Part shown: piece by piece, positions 9,904 to 21,804 of the stretch | Position numbering within the stretch: position 1 is the first letter of the stretch | Layout: each line of letters begins with the position of its first letter | Assembly (NCBI GenBank): GCA_963920525.1 | Contig: OY986436.1 | Coordinates: forward strand, 27,293,318 to 27,357,317 | Source: Dichetophora obliterata | Lineage: Eukaryota; Arthropoda; Insecta; Diptera; Sciomyzidae | Direction of reading: 5' to 3' | DNA length: 64,000 nt | The notes under the pieces: model-generated | The model's input: the letters and a program-made list of their open reading frames with translations, nothing else | Databases searched by the model: none | Told to the model about the DNA's origin: nothing | Program-made: the position numbers and the translations under genes

Positions 9904-11877
9904 CCCTTCGTTACATGACTTTTTCTCTCAGTGCATAAAATTGTTTGTGTTATTATTTGTAATTACAGTGGCTTAGAGAGTGTATAAACGAAATTTGGAT
10001 GCTCTGCAATGTATAGAAAAGAAGTTACGCAACATTGCATATATGCAATTTCATGCAGAAAAGCAATAAACATTACTGTATGATGGTTTTAATATTACTT
10101 TTGATTTTACATGTTCGACACGAAATTATAAGCTTTTAATAACTTAAGCTAAGAGATATTTTATATATTCAATAAAAATAAAGAATTAAAATGGATCTTC
10201 ATCTATAACTAAGACAATTCTAAACACAGGATAGTAAAAAATATATAAAATATTACACTGATCTGTAAGGATTTTTGTTTCTAAATTTGAAGCTCATTGC
10301 AATTTATTAGATACAAAAATTATTCATTATGAAATTGTTTCTAACCGTAGGGCCATTTCTAACTTGATTAAAACATAGCCTATTCTGACATTTTGAGCAG
10401 CTAACATAAGTGTATCCATTGCATCCTGATAATTGGCACGTAAAAATCTTTTTGCGCCATTGTGGGCAGTGGTCTAACCGAACTTCTGTTTGAGGCTCTG
10501 ATGTTTCCTCTTTTGTTCAAGGTTTTTTAATAATTCGGGAGGTGTTCCACATTTTCTGGATAGCTTTCCTACTTTGCAAGGACTTTCTTAATGTTATGTT
10601 TCCCTGATTACCGCTTTGTTGTTCCGAATGCTTGTGCAATAGCCATGCAGTTACTAATGTGGTATCTATAAAATGATAAAAAAATCTAATAAACCACTTT
10701 TTTGGGCGCATTTTTTTCTTGCAGCGTCCAATAAATAAGTCTAACAAATCCACTCATACACTCAGGCTACATATTCCACAGACCCCCCTCGAGATTTCTT
10801 CAGTAATAATGGAACACTCTGTAGTTTTGAGTTTGGAACTCTATTCCGACGGAGTGTACCCAATGAATGTATTCCTCGTTTGACTAGTTCAGTCATTAGT
10901 GGTAGTGTTGTATAATAATTATCTTAGTTTTGTATAATAACTTATATTATGTAAAGCATAACTTTTCGTCAACGGAAAAGCAATTTTTATATTGAATCGG
11001 CTTGAATTATTTCTGAAAAGTGTTTACTAACAGTCAACCTTTAAAAAACCGGTCAACATTTTTTAAAATTGATTGATTAACATCGTCTCCTGTATTAGAG
11101 TGTTTCCTGTAACAGGTGTGCAACAACATCGATTATTGAGTATTTGAATAACATACCTTTAAATGGATAAAGAAAGTTTCTTAAATCTGACTTGTCAGTA
11201 TTAGATGGATTGTCTGGTTTTCTTATATGTGGAATAAAATAGTGTTCTTTCCAAATAGTGAGCGCGTACTTCTCTTTAAATGTTACGATATTTGAAATGT
11301 TCAACTTCAGAATGTTTTTCTTATGAACTTTCTGTACAATTTATCCTGACGTTTACGTTATCATCTTTACGATCATTATTCACTTAATTCATCCTCGTTT
11401 TTTTTCCATGAATAAAAAATTTTTTGAATTTTATCGTCAGTAGCGCCCTACAAAAGTTTTCAGCTTTAATTAAACTTTGATGCATGGAATTGCATATCTG
11501 CAATATATCCTCATATCTGCAATGTAACTTCATAACGTCACAAATGCATATTTGCAACTAACACATTTACTTATGAAATAAGTTTAAAGAAAATTAACTT
11601 ATATTCTAGAATATTACTTACATTTGGACGTTTTTTTGATATTTCTTGTATTATTATTAAAAATATTCTCTTATTTTGTCTACGTGCAAGAAAGACTTTG
11701 ATCGACTCAATATTTTGGACAAACTAAATCACCAATTTTACAAAATAAAACAACAACTAATAAAAAAGGTCTAAATATTTTTTTTTTCAAAAATCCCGTT
11801 ATGAATATTGACAGAGTGTGTACGCCACATTTCTAACAAGTTAACATTGCATATGTGCAATCCCATGCAACAAAGGG
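9904..11877 (-). mobile_element. piggyBac-like DNA transposon, decayed
   Basis: The inverted ends CCCTTCGTTACATG (left, from 9904) and CCCTTTGTTGCATG (right end on the minus strand, from 11877) match at 12 of 14 positions. The right side abuts TTAA (11878-11881), the piggyBac target; the left flank reads TAAA, one base off. Subterminal palindromic motifs TTGCATATNTGCAA occur near both ends (about 10036, 11487 and 11846). The 1974-bp element carries a broken minus-strand transposase. The combination of TTAA, CCC ends and transposase makes the family call firm. Confidence 0.85.
10330..11304 (-). pseudogene. piggyBac-type transposase pseudogene
   Basis: Minus-strand fragments in order match the piggyBac (DDE_Tnp_1_7) family: an upstream part (11095-11304), then YYTTLPLMTELVKRGI and GTLRRNRVPN (about 10850-10920), then VDLLDLF followed by MRPKKWFIRFFYHFIDTTLV (about 10650-10753). 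The C-terminal Cys/His-rich zinc-binding domain follows (DHCPQWRKKIFTC, CNGYTYVSCSKC, to about 10370). Stops and frame breaks separate the pieces, so no functional transposase is made. The domain order agrees with known piggyBac proteins. Confidence 0.85.
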
Positions 11878-13622
11878 TTAACTGCTGAAATTTTAACATT
11901 TTTTAATAATTTGTATTAAAATCGTATTTTTCAAACAAATTTTATAGCTTAATTAATTAATTTAATTAAAGGATTTTTTAAAAGAAATACCATTAAAACC
12001 GTTGGATCCCATATTTTTCTAAAAAACACAATTGCACTTTATAAAGTTTGTTTGAGAGTTATTTTATATGTAGAAGGTACTCGCATATGCTAGAACGAAA
12101 AATGGAATCTAAAAAAAAGAAGAAGTAGTCAATTTTGAGCTCAATCTGTGTATCCAAATCTTCATGTATATCTTCAATTTTTGCAGAATTCCCTCAGTTG
12201 AAGAATTATCTGTTGATTGATGCATAAGACGTCATAATAATAATAAAAAAAAGAAATAGAAATAAGTTATTACCGAGTTTATATGCATTTTTCGTCTGAA
12301 ATTTTTTAAATATTCTTTACGTAAAATGAGCTTACACATGAACAAAAATTAATATAAAATCTATCGCTCCATTCTTTTGACAATTTAGTCAAGCATAAAA
12401 AAGACGTTTGAAAACTAAATATAGTTTCCATACGTTTATTTTACTGTAGAATTAAAGAATAAAAAATTATTTATCTAACGAGTACAAAACAAACTAAATT
12501 GGACGACCACAACCTTAGATATTGCGATTTAAGTAACGCAGACATTGAAAAAATTTTGTAATTTTTTACAACCTTGACCTAACGGTATTCCGTAAAAAAA
12601 ATTTTCCGACAGAAATACCGATACACGTGTCTGTTAATTTTACGTAAAGAAAATTTAACGAAAATTTCGGCCGAATCTGAGACAACCAGGAAAGTGAGCG
12701 ATTTGTAAAAGAATGACTCATATATGATATAGTTTGTATATTTTTCGCACTAAAAAAAATCTCCTTAGCTATAAAAGATAGAGCAAAACGCCTGTCTAGT
12801 CTTAACGATAGAGTAGTTGCTAGCATTTTGGTGCCATTATCGTCCTTGTCCGATATATGGTTTAGATCTTAAGGCGAAAAAACGAAAATACGAAAAAAAA
12901 TGCACCAAAAGGGATCTGAATTTTGCCAAGGATGCAGTTATGTGTAAACATTTTATTGTATGATACCCTTGTATAATGTATGGTTTGAGAGTTACATGTA
13001 TCGAAAAAACTTTCAATCGATGATTACTTACCTCTTTAAAAAAAATTTGTATACCTTTTTGCTCTATTTTTTCCGGCTTACGAGATATAAGTGCTTGAAA
13101 GTTTTAAAGCGTTTTTTCGACATCATTGCCAAACCATCACTGCCGGACTGGGATGATTTATATACTAACACTCTATCTTATAAACTGCTAAAGATAGAAT
13201 GAAACATTGTAATTACATATGGGTCAATACAAGTTGATCGTACAAATTTACTGTATTTAAATTTTTATTGACGAGTGAAATATTTTATGACTATATTTAA
13301 TAAAAGTATAGATTTTATTTCTATAATATTGCATATAAAAAAAAACAATTTATAATATAATAGAATAAATAAATGAAAAATCTTCATTTGTCAAAGTTCC
13401 TCAAAAAAATTTATTGTGGTATTAATATTAATTTTTAAAATTTTGTGCTTTGCTATCTGCTTGAACTTGATTTGGAAAACTTTTAAAAACTTTATCTCAC
13501 ACTTTTAAATTTAATAAAATATAGTTAAAAAGCTTAATTTAATTGAACAGGAACGATAAATTTGAAAAATATCTAATATAACATAGAAAAATATCCGTGT
13601 ATTTTTGTATAACGCCTAACAT
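11878..13622. other. AT-rich DNA downstream of the tetraspanin gene; nothing recognised
   Basis: Open frames of 86 codons (12566-12826, minus) and 80 codons (12960-13202, plus) show no conserved motif, no splice partners and strong AT bias. A short AAT-rich run lies near 12235. The stretch between about 13300 and 13622 probably includes the 3' untranslated region of the tetraspanin gene, but I could not fix the poly(A) site. Confidence 0.45.
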
Positions 13623-13697
13623 TTACATGAAACCAGTGATGCCATTACGTATTTTTATCTCGCGTGCAATGTAACAGGCAAACAGCACACCAAAGAA
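13623..13697 (-). CDS. Tetraspanin exon 4 with stop
   Basis: 24 codons plus TAA (FFGVLFACYIAREIK then a short tail ending TGFM). It follows a 55-nt intron whose acceptor is TTTACAG. Confidence 0.92.
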   Translation of the reverse strand, partial: FFGVLFACYIAREIKIRNGITGFM

Positions 13698-16600
13698 CTG
13701 TAAACGAAAAAAGATAAAGTATTTGTGATAAATTATTTATAATTTTGCCTACTTGAATAACTGCAATCACGACACCAGCAGCTCCCAAGCTAACAGCATG
13801 CGCTGCTATGTATTGAGAAAACTCGGTTAAGCAGCCGGCACTGTAACGATTGGGATCCTCAAGATTGTTGGTGCAGCTGAAATTGCCAACAATGCCATTT
13901 GGTATGTGACAACATGAAAGTGGTAAATCATTTTTGAATCTAGCGTCCCAATCCTTGTAACTGACGACACCGCAACAAGTGAACTAATAAATATTGAATG
14001 AATTTGATTTAATAAAGTAAGTAAATTAAAAACAAAAACTGACTTTAAATAATTTTGTTTATTGCCATTCGTTAGTATTAATTGTCATAACTCGTCACTT
14101 ATTGTCATTTTTTGTCAGTTATTGCCATTCAACGCCATACATTGTTATTCATTAACATTAATAGTCATTGAATGCCCATTGTTTTCATTCGTTCATAGTA
14201 AGGTATTGTGATTCATTGTTATCTATTATTATTCATTAACACTCATTTAGGGTATTCACAAGGTGTGCTATTATTTCATAATGTCATATTGTCCTAAAAT
14301 TTTACATAGGTTTAAACATTTTATTGTTGCCTTCCATATAAAAAAGTACTAATATATTACAGCTCTGAAAGCTATGTTTATTGAAGTGTCGTAATCAAAC
14401 AGCTGTTTCTTATTTGCATTTATTTATCTTGTAAATTTTAGTTGTACAATTTTAGGACAATATGACATGATAGAACACCTTGTGAATACCCTAATTGTAA
14501 TTCATATTATTTATTTTTATTTAGTGTCATACATTATTAATTTATAGTCATTAAAGTTATTTATAGACATTCGTTGTAGTTCATTGTCACGCATTGTCAA
14601 TCATAACATTATTTTATCCATTGTTATTCATTGTTGTTTATTGCTATTCAATCTCATTTATTATTATATTGTGTTCAGTTTAGTACATTATTTATTGTCA
14701 TTCATTTACTCTCATTGTAATTCATTGCTATTTATAGTGATTCATTGCCCATTCATCCTTCCATTAATAAAATTCGTTGTTATATATTGTCATTAAATCT
14801 TAATGATTACCCTTCATTGTATTTTATTATTATTTATTGTCATTTATTTATCATGTAATTTCTTGTCATTTACAGTTACGTATTGTAATTTTATGTAACG
14901 TATTGTCAATCATTCCATTAATATCATGCCCTTCAGTATTATTTATTGCCCTTCATTGTCAGAACTTGTAATTTTTTTTTTCATACATTGGCATTCCTTA
15001 TTTATTCATTGTTAATTATTGTCATTAATTTTATTGCCATTTATATTCATTCGTTGCCATTCATTGCAATTTATTTTTATATTTCATTGTCATTTATTGT
15101 TAGTCATAGCCATTACTTGCGATTCATTGTCATAAATTGTCATTTATCATAGGCAATTGTCATTATATATAATTTATTTTCATTCATCAATTCATTATTA
15201 TTCATTGTAATTCATTGTCATTTATTTTCATAAATTACCATTCATTGTCATTCACTGTCATTTATTTTTATTAATTTTTATTCGTTGTTGTTCATTGTAA
15301 TGCATTGTGAATGATTTTAATAACTTGCAATCATTGGTTATTATTTGTTTCTTATTGTCACTCTTTGTCATTTATTGTTGGTCATTGCCATTTCGTGTGA
15401 ATCATTGCCATTAATCGCCATTAATTATACCATTCATTAATTCATTTTCATTTATTGTAGTTCATTAACAATCATAGCAATTCATTGTCACCTAAAGTGA
15501 TTTATAGTCATTCGTTGTAGTTCATTGTCACGCACTGTCAATCAAAACATTATTTTAATCCATTGTTATTCATTGTTGTTTATTGCTACTCAATCTGATT
15601 CGTAATATCTAGTAATATCTAGTCACGAAAAAGAACTTCTGTTCAGCTAGGGTTTGAACCGCGGTTCTTTAGCGTATGGGGCACGTACTCTTTCCGTAGG
15701 CTACGGCCACCTTGCAATCACACATACCCTTATATTGACCCTCATTGTAATTCATTGCTATTTATAGTGATTCATTGTTAATCCTTCATTATTGTTATTC
15801 AATCTCATTTATTACTATTTCTTGTTGTTCAGTTTAGTTAATTATTTATTGCAATTCATTGACCTTCATTATAATTCATTGCTATTTATAGTGATTCATT
15901 GTCCATCCTTCCATTTATTAGATTCGTTATTAAATATTGTCACTAAATATTAATGATTACCCTTCATTGTATTTTATTATTATTTATTGCCATTTATTCT
16001 CTTTCAATGTGATTCATTGACACTCATAGTTATTAATTTTTATTCATTAGAATTCATTGCCAAGTACTGTCATTTGTTGCATTAATTTTATACAATATCA
16101 TTTATTATCATTAATTTTTATTCATTGCCATTCATTATTATTCATTGTCGTTTATTGACAATAAATTTATTTAATTGTATTTCATTGCCCTGTATTGTGA
16201 TTTATTTATTCTCGTTCATTGTGTTTCATTGACACAAATAGTTTTTAATTTTTATTCATTGTAATTCATTGCCAAGTATTGTCATTTCTTGCATTAATTA
16301 TATTTATTGTCATTTATTATCATTAATTTTTATTCATTGCTATTCATTGTCATTTATTGCCGTTTATTGTCAATAAATTTCATTAATTGTATTTCATTCA
16401 ATTTTTTGTGATTCTATACTCATTATTTTTCAATTGTATCCATTGCAATTTAAAGTCATTTAATAACACTAATTTTCTTTAAATTTGATTCATTGTCATG
16501 TATTGCCATTCATTTAATTAATTTCATTCATTGTTATTCTTTGTCATTCATTAGCACTTGTAACTCACTGTTATTCATTGATATTTATAGTGATTCATAG

Positions 16601-18208
16601 TAATTCATATTAAATATTACTATTATATTCATTATATTTTATTGTCACTCATTTCCATTCATTGTCATTCTATGTCATGCATTGTTTATAATTCGATTTA
16701 TTTTATTTATTGTGCAAGGTTATAATGTAGAGCTTTAGGTAAAGCAATTTATGAAAGAAGACAACAACAACAACAACTGTGTGTGAAGTCAATCACACAG
16801 TAGACTAGACCTTATTCATTGCTATTCATGGTAGTTTATTGTGATTCATTGTCATTTCCTTTCATTAATTGTCATGTATTGTCATTTATTGTCATTTATT
16901 GTCATTTATTGCTATTATTTGTCACTCATTGACACTTCTATCATTAACTTTTATGCATTATTATTATTTATTGTGGTGTATTCTTATTTATTTAATTACT
17001 TTCATTTATTGCTATTCATTGCCATTCATTGTAATTAATTGTCATTCATGCCATTTATTTTAGTTTCTTGTTATTGATTTTAAGTCATTTCATTAAATTG
17101 TCATTCAGTGATACTCATTGCTTGTAACTCCTTGCCATTCATTGTCATGTACAGTGATTCATAGTCATTCATCGTCATTTATTTACTTTCATTTATTGCT
17201 ATTCATTGCCATTCATTGTAATTAATTGTCATTCAATGCCATTTATTATAGTTTCTTGTTATTGATTTTACGTCACTGTATTTAATTGTCATTCATTGAC
17301 ATTCATTGCTTGTAACTCCTTGCCATTCATTGTCATGAACATTGATTCATAGTCATTCATCGTCATTTATTTACTTTCATTAATTGCTATTAATTGCCAT
17401 TCATTGTAATTAATTGTCATTCATGCCATTTAATTTAGTTTCTTGTTATTGATTTTAAGTCATTGTATTAAATTATCATTCATTAACACTCATTGCTTGT
17501 AACTCCTTGCCATTCATTGTCATGTACAGTGATTCATCGTCATTTATTGTCATAATTAATTTTATTGAAATGAAAAAAACGCAGTGATTTAAAAAACTGC
17601 TTTCATTAGGAAACATTTCAGTAAAATTTTCTTACCTCTCGCTGGACATAGTCCCACATTATTGTCGTTTCGGTGTAATTGTTTTTACTATAATACGCCA
17701 TTGAATCATTTAGTGAGCCCTTAATAAGATCCTGAGCATCTGAACGTAAAACATAGCCACTTATACCAGCAGCCAATTCCAGAATGAATATCAATCCCAG
17801 CAAAATGGAGAAAGTCAAAATGAGGCAATAGTTTTCTTTCAGAGCACCCCAGCAGCCAAAGAATGCAATGATAATGATGAAAGAGCCGATCACGATTAAG
17901 AATGTGGGTATCGAAAAGAATTTCGAAACCAGAAATATTTCATATTCCGAATAGACAGCTGCTACGCCGACGCCAACAGCGATAAGTATGATGCCCGTGA
18001 GCTGAGAATTTAAAAATTTTAAGGTCTTAGTGTTATATTTTAAACATAGTGAATTCACTTTCAAATAAGTGAATGAAAGTTTAAAATTAAAAACAAACTG
18101 TTTCTATCATGTTAAAGCAACATTTCTTTGAAAACTTACCATAAAAACTAGATTAAAAGCGAATAGCACATACTTGATGCAATTCGCACTTCCCGTAAGC
18201 AGTGACAT
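13623..18208 (-). CDS. Tetraspanin gene, four coding exons, complete
   Basis: Exons join in phase 0: 18208-18140, 18001-17636, 13983-13753 and 13697-13623, giving 246 residues, within the usual 230-280. Tetraspanins are four-pass membrane scaffolds that organise integrins, receptors and adhesion proteins into plasma-membrane or endosomal microdomains. Seen here: TM1 about residues 11-38 (start KYVLFAFNLVFM), TM2 with AFFGCWGALKEN, TM3 with ILELAAGISGYVL, a large extracellular loop with CCG (148-150), PLSCC (166-170), C182 and GC (195-196), and TM4 ending FGVLFACYIAREIK. The six loop cysteines form the usual disulfides. N-glycosylation sequons include NYT and NFS. The start ATG is the first in frame and precedes the TM1 motif. 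Donors are GTAAGT, GTAAG and GTAGGC, and intron 3 is only 55 nt. Of the fly genes, Tsp29F-type proteins seem close from memory, but orthology is not established. Confidence 0.95.
13753..13983 (-). CDS. Tetraspanin exon 3
   Basis: 77 codons (residues 146-222) starting FTCCGVVSYKDW, with all six conserved loop cysteines, and entering TM4. The acceptor is TTATTAG at 13984. The exon is shorter than most noise open frames here and is supported by family motifs and phase. Confidence 0.93.
14250..14491. mobile_element. MITE with GGGTATTCACAA ends, copy A
   Basis: The ends GGGTATTCACAAGGTG and CACCTTGTGAATACCC are perfect inverted repeats flanked by TA, and pairing continues inward with interruptions (ATGTCATATTGTCCTAAAATT against AATTTTAGGACAATATGACAT). 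The 242-bp element is non-coding. A second member lies at 22815-23247. Confidence 0.8.
15595..15735 (-). repeat. tRNA-like SINE fragment in the TCATTG array
   Basis: On the minus strand a box-A-like stretch (GGTGGCCGTAGCCTACGG) is followed by a box-B/T-loop-like stretch (CGCGGTTCAAACCC). Anticodon-stem pairing is weak, so a working tRNA is unlikely. It interrupts one copy of a duplicated block of the surrounding array. Confidence 0.5.
16725..16815. repeat. Fragment of dispersed CAACAACAACAACT repeat
   Basis: GACAACAACAACAACAACTG followed by GTGTGAAGTCAATCACACAG resembles the start of the repeats at 28798 and 42905 (CAACAACAACAACTCTGTA, then AGAGTCAAT). Only the first roughly 50 bp are present. 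Confidence 0.5.
17636..18001 (-). CDS. Tetraspanin exon 2
   Basis: 122 codons (residues 24-145) covering the rest of TM1, the small loop, TM2, the Cys/Gly turn GCWGALKEN, TM3 and the first part of the large loop to WDYVQRE. The donor is GTAAG at 17635. The following intron is 3.65 kb and filled with the TCATTG array. Confidence 0.93.
18140..18208 (-). CDS. Tetraspanin exon 1
   Basis: Twenty-three codons from the ATG at 18208, covering the cytoplasmic N-terminus and the start of TM1. The donor is GTAAGT (18139-18134) in phase 0. The intron of 138 nt carries a TTCTCAG acceptor at 18002. Confidence 0.9.
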
Positions 18209-18765
18209 TTTTTATTTTTGTAGTTGTTACAGTATTGTGTTAATTTTTTTCCACCTCAAATACTGGCTATTTTGGATTAAACTTTAGAAAAATAGAAAAA
18301 AGTTATTAGTATTTTATACAGTTAAGAACGATTATATGTTATCTATATATATTTCTTGTCTACACTCAATTGTGTATCATGCCAAGCAAAATCACCTGTC
18401 AAATTGGCTTCCACTCCAATACTACCGAAACGCTAACTTAAACCAAATTTGGAAGTTAAATATTAACAAATATATCATAATATACGATAATCATAAATTT
18501 TGTCTTATCGCCAATAATTGTTATATATTTTTAATATTCTGCTTTTGCTGCAATAAAAAAAGCTTTAATGTTTATGAACATTGATAAGATATAGGGTATT
18601 GCTACAACAAAGGAGGGAATAAGTACGTTTCTATTCTTTTGCTATAATATGAATCTTAGTTTCTCAAATTTAAGTTTTAATGTTAGTTTTTTTAAAAATA
18701 TATTTTCTGTGTTTGTGTGCAAGTGTATCCTTCACATGCTTCGTTTCAAGCCATTTGAGTCATAA
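18209..18765. other. Upstream region of the tetraspanin gene
   Basis: It should hold the 5' untranslated region and promoter of the minus-strand tetraspanin gene. I could not place a TATA box or initiator with confidence in this AT-rich sequence. An 82-codon plus-strand frame has no recognisable feature. Confidence 0.4.
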
Positions 18766-18948
18766 ATGCTTAAAATATTTAGTCTTTTTAACATGTATGT
18801 GAAAATTAACCTGCATTTCGATTATCAATACGATAAGATAGAGATTTTTTTGGTACAGTCACTAAGAGTCATGAGTGAAAATGAGCACAATTTTTCTACT
18901 CTCGTCGTGTTCCAACCCGATAGGAAAAGTGGTAGTATAGTAAAGCAT
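18766..18948. repeat. Left arm of a 180-bp inverted repeat pair
   Basis: About 183 bp match, in inverted orientation and at roughly 90 percent by eye, the segment 21805-21985. Shared phrases include CAGTCACTAA, GTCATGAGTGAAAATGAGCA and CGTGTTCCAACCC. The pair encloses a Tigger remnant and a jockey-like remnant. Confidence 0.8.
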
Positions 18949-19069
18949 AGTAAAGTGGTTTTTTAATGGTGAATTATTGACGGGATACTATTTTATTCCG
19001 GTTTTATTTTCATAATTCTTTGATGGTTTCCTTATACTCTTACTTCTTGGTCAATCCTAAATTAACTAA

Positions 19070-19163
19070 CAATAGGTGTGTTCCGGTACACGCAAGTAAA
19101 ATAAAAATTTGAAAGTTTTCGAAATTTTTCACAAACTTGCGTGTACGGGAACAGACCTATTGT
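19070..19163. mobile_element. 94-bp palindromic MITE-like unit
   Basis: AGGTGTGTTCCGGTACACGC on the left pairs with GCGTGTACGGGAACAGACCT on the right with a few mismatches, and ACAAT/ATTGT pairing continues outside. It is non-coding. No second copy was noticed in the window. Confidence 0.6.
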
Positions 19164-19559
19164 TTCTATTCGTCTCATTTTATTCATAATAACGTATTTT
19201 TTTGAAATATTTATAAAAAATATATAGGTTTTCCAAAAAAAAAAATCAACGAAAAACTCAATGAAAAATGCGAAAAACTAAAAAATTTAACCTTTTTGGC
19301 AGTTATTTTATGATAAAGTCGTTTATTTGTTGTTATAAATTTTAATTGAAAATTTTTGAGTGTGTTAAGTTATAATAACAAATTCACAACTTTATCAAAA
19401 AATTACCGTTTTTACAGTTTTTCGCCACTTTTTTGGATCTTTCTGAAAAAGATGTATTTTTTTGCTATAGCAATTTTTAGGGCTTATTATTTACGCAGAA
19501 CTTTTCGTAAGCTTATTCAGCAAAGTGATGGTCTTCGATAAAACAATTCTGGAAAAACT

Positions 19560-20255
19560 ACAACATTATAGATGCCATTCACAACATTAGCGACACTTGG
19601 AAAAATATAAAATCATCCACAATGAACCATGTTTGGAAACAAATATAGCCAGAATGCAAAAAAATAAATAAGTCCGAAGTAAATTGCCTTCTTGAAGATT
19701 GACGAAACATATTGGGCTTAGCAACCGATCTTAGTCTTAAGGATTTAGAAAAAACTGATTTGATTGACTTGCGCGATGCTGACAGAGAAGCTCTTTGAAC
19801 CGAGGAGCTGATTCAGTCAAGGAATTAACATTATTCTTCAAAATTATCCCGGTGAGGAAAGCAGCGATAAAATATCTCGAGAAGTAAACTCAGCCATTAG
19901 CTGCAACAAAACATTGCAAAAAGAAGCAGAAAGGAGAGCGAAGCAGACAAAGTTGGATGAATATTTTAAGCTAAGTCAATCAACAACAACTAAATTGACG
20001 ACATCAGCATTTTATCAGATTAAAACAGCTTTCAAACATTTTATTATTTTTATTTGTGAATATGACTTTTTTGTTTTCATTTTGATCGGTTGAGGATCTT
20101 AATCTTTTAAATATTATTTTTCAAAAAATTGGAACCGATCTGATTGAATTTGTATGGATTTGTATAAAAATAATTTATTCGTTAAACGGCTTTTCGTTCT
20201 ACGGCCAACTTTTTCGGAACGTATCTTGGCCGTTAAGCGAGGTATGGCTGTCATA
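19560..20255 (+). pseudogene. Tigger/pogo transposase C-terminal remnant with 3' end
   Basis: Plus-strand fragments ISDTWKNIKSSTMNHVWKQI, NILGLATDLSLKDLEKTD and RRAKQTKLDEYF resemble the C-terminal region of Tigger-type proteins downstream of the catalytic core. Stops and a frame change break it. The segment GGCCGTTAAGCGAGGTATGG (about 20229-20248) looks like a Tigger/pogo terminal repeat. The 5' part and catalytic core were not found, so this is a fossil. Confidence 0.6.
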
Positions 20256-20269
20256 AAATAATATTCCGT

Positions 20270-21500
20270 CACTAATTTATTTATTTTATTTATTTAATTA
20301 TTTAGTTTAAATTAACTTAGTCTGTGCCAAAATGTAACTTACAGACTATTTAAATACAAGACTTCGCACTAAAAAAAAAAAAATATAAAATGGAGTTTAA
20401 AACATATCTAGTTTAACTTTTTGCAACCGAAAAATTTAAATAATTAAAATTTAAAGAATTAAACATTTGCGAGCTCTATTAATAGGCGCATTTAATGCAT
20501 AATAAGAGCGAACAAATTCTAAATAAAAAGGATCATAGATTCTAATTACCCTTTAGAGAGCATTGAAATTTACCATTTCCAATAATGCAGGGCAATCAAT
20601 CAAACCATTAATAATATCACAACTTTCAAAAGTTTTTAAGCCAATTAAAAGAACTGTAGTATAATATATGGGAGGTACATCATCTACACTAAAAGATCGC
20701 AACGGAAACCTCGTGAACGATTTCTGAACACGTTCATGCCTCAACTTATGTGACACATAAAATGGGTTTCAAATAATTGCTGCATATTCCATTCTAAAAC
20801 GAAAAGTGGAATAAAAAAACTTAAAGTATACAGATCCAAGAAACATGCACTTTTCTACGAATGAGCTCTAGCATGGCATAAGCTATAGAAATAATATAAT
20901 CTAGATGCGAATTGAAAGTAAATTTACGATCAAATCCTACACCTAAGTCCTTAAATTGATCAACACATGCCAAAGAAAAAATTGGCAATTTGATAAGCGG
21001 ACTGACGGTATGTGTCAGATTTAGAGAATGTCATGAAAACACATTTGTTCAAATTTAGGAAAATGCCATTCTCGCAGCATCAAATGTATAGATTATTGAC
21101 TTTATTCTGCAAAAGCACTGTCATTAAAATCACAAATTTTTAGATAAATCTTAAGATTATAAGCATAGAGCAACACTGCAAGATTATAAGCATAAAGCAA
21201 CACAACGAGTTAACACTGAGTAGATGTCATTAATAAACAAAACAAAAAGTAACGGCCCCAAGATACTTTCTTGCGGAACACCTGACAGTGCTAAATACGT
21301 TTAGGATTTGACATCATCGAAGGCAACTACATATTGTCTATTTAACAGACACGATTCAATCCAACTTAAAAAACTGGGGTTGAAACCTAATTTTTCTAGC
21401 TTTTTAATTAAGAGAACGTGAAAAACTTTGTGAAATGCTTTCGAAAATTCCATTTAAATTACATCTACCTGGTATCCTTTACTAAAAGCCGAAATACAGT
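20270..21500 (-). pseudogene. jockey-type non-LTR retrotransposon remnant (reverse transcriptase)
   Basis: The minus strand carries recognisable reverse transcriptase blocks: FSKAFHKVFHVLL (about 21410-21450), SWIESCLLNRQYVVAF (about 21330-21375), and SGVPQESILGPLLFVLFIND (about 21225-21285, the conserved block usually GVPQGS). A C-terminal segment follows (HERVQKSFTRF, then SCDIINGLIDCPALLEMVNF, 20553-20756). A TTTA-rich tail lies at about 20275-20300, as expected at the 3' end of a minus-strand copy. The catalytic YADD block was not found and many stops are present. Confidence 0.8.
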
Positions 21501-21804
21501 ATTCCGAGAATAGTACTAAATTAGACATAGAGCAACCAGAAAAAAACATGCTGGGACGGAGAAGTAATACTCTTAACTTCAAAGAACAATTTTTCTTTTG
21601 TTATAGACTCAAAAAGCTTTGAAATGGTTGCACGCTTAGAAATTGGTCTAAAATTAGCATTACATTTTTTGCAACCAAATTTATGAATTAGAATTATGAA
21701 AGATGTCTTAAAGCTATTAATAAAAGTACCCGAACAGAGAACTATTGAAGATAAAAGTTAACGGATACACTTATTTACCATAGAAGAATCACTTGACTAT
21801 GCAT

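Larger units (their letters stand above)
14040..17560. repeat. Degenerate TCATTG/TTCATTGTCATT array in tetraspanin intron 2
   Basis: About 3.5 kb consists of variants of TTCATTGTCATT, CATTTATTGTCATT and similar, on the plus strand. A MITE (14250-14491), a tRNA-like SINE (about 15595-15735) and a fragment of a dispersed repeat (about 16725-16815) interrupt it. The last part has a higher-order period near 188 bp. A block at about 14560-14850 recurs at about 15500-15990. The array accounts for the several 60-70-codon frames here, which are not genes. Confidence 0.92.

Noticed and set aside
12566..12826. 86-codon minus-strand frame
   Set aside because: No motif, no splice partner and base composition like the surrounding non-coding DNA.
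15649..15716. Functional tRNA gene in the tetraspanin intron
   Set aside because: Anticodon stem has mismatches and no clean acceptor stem; treated as SINE fragment.
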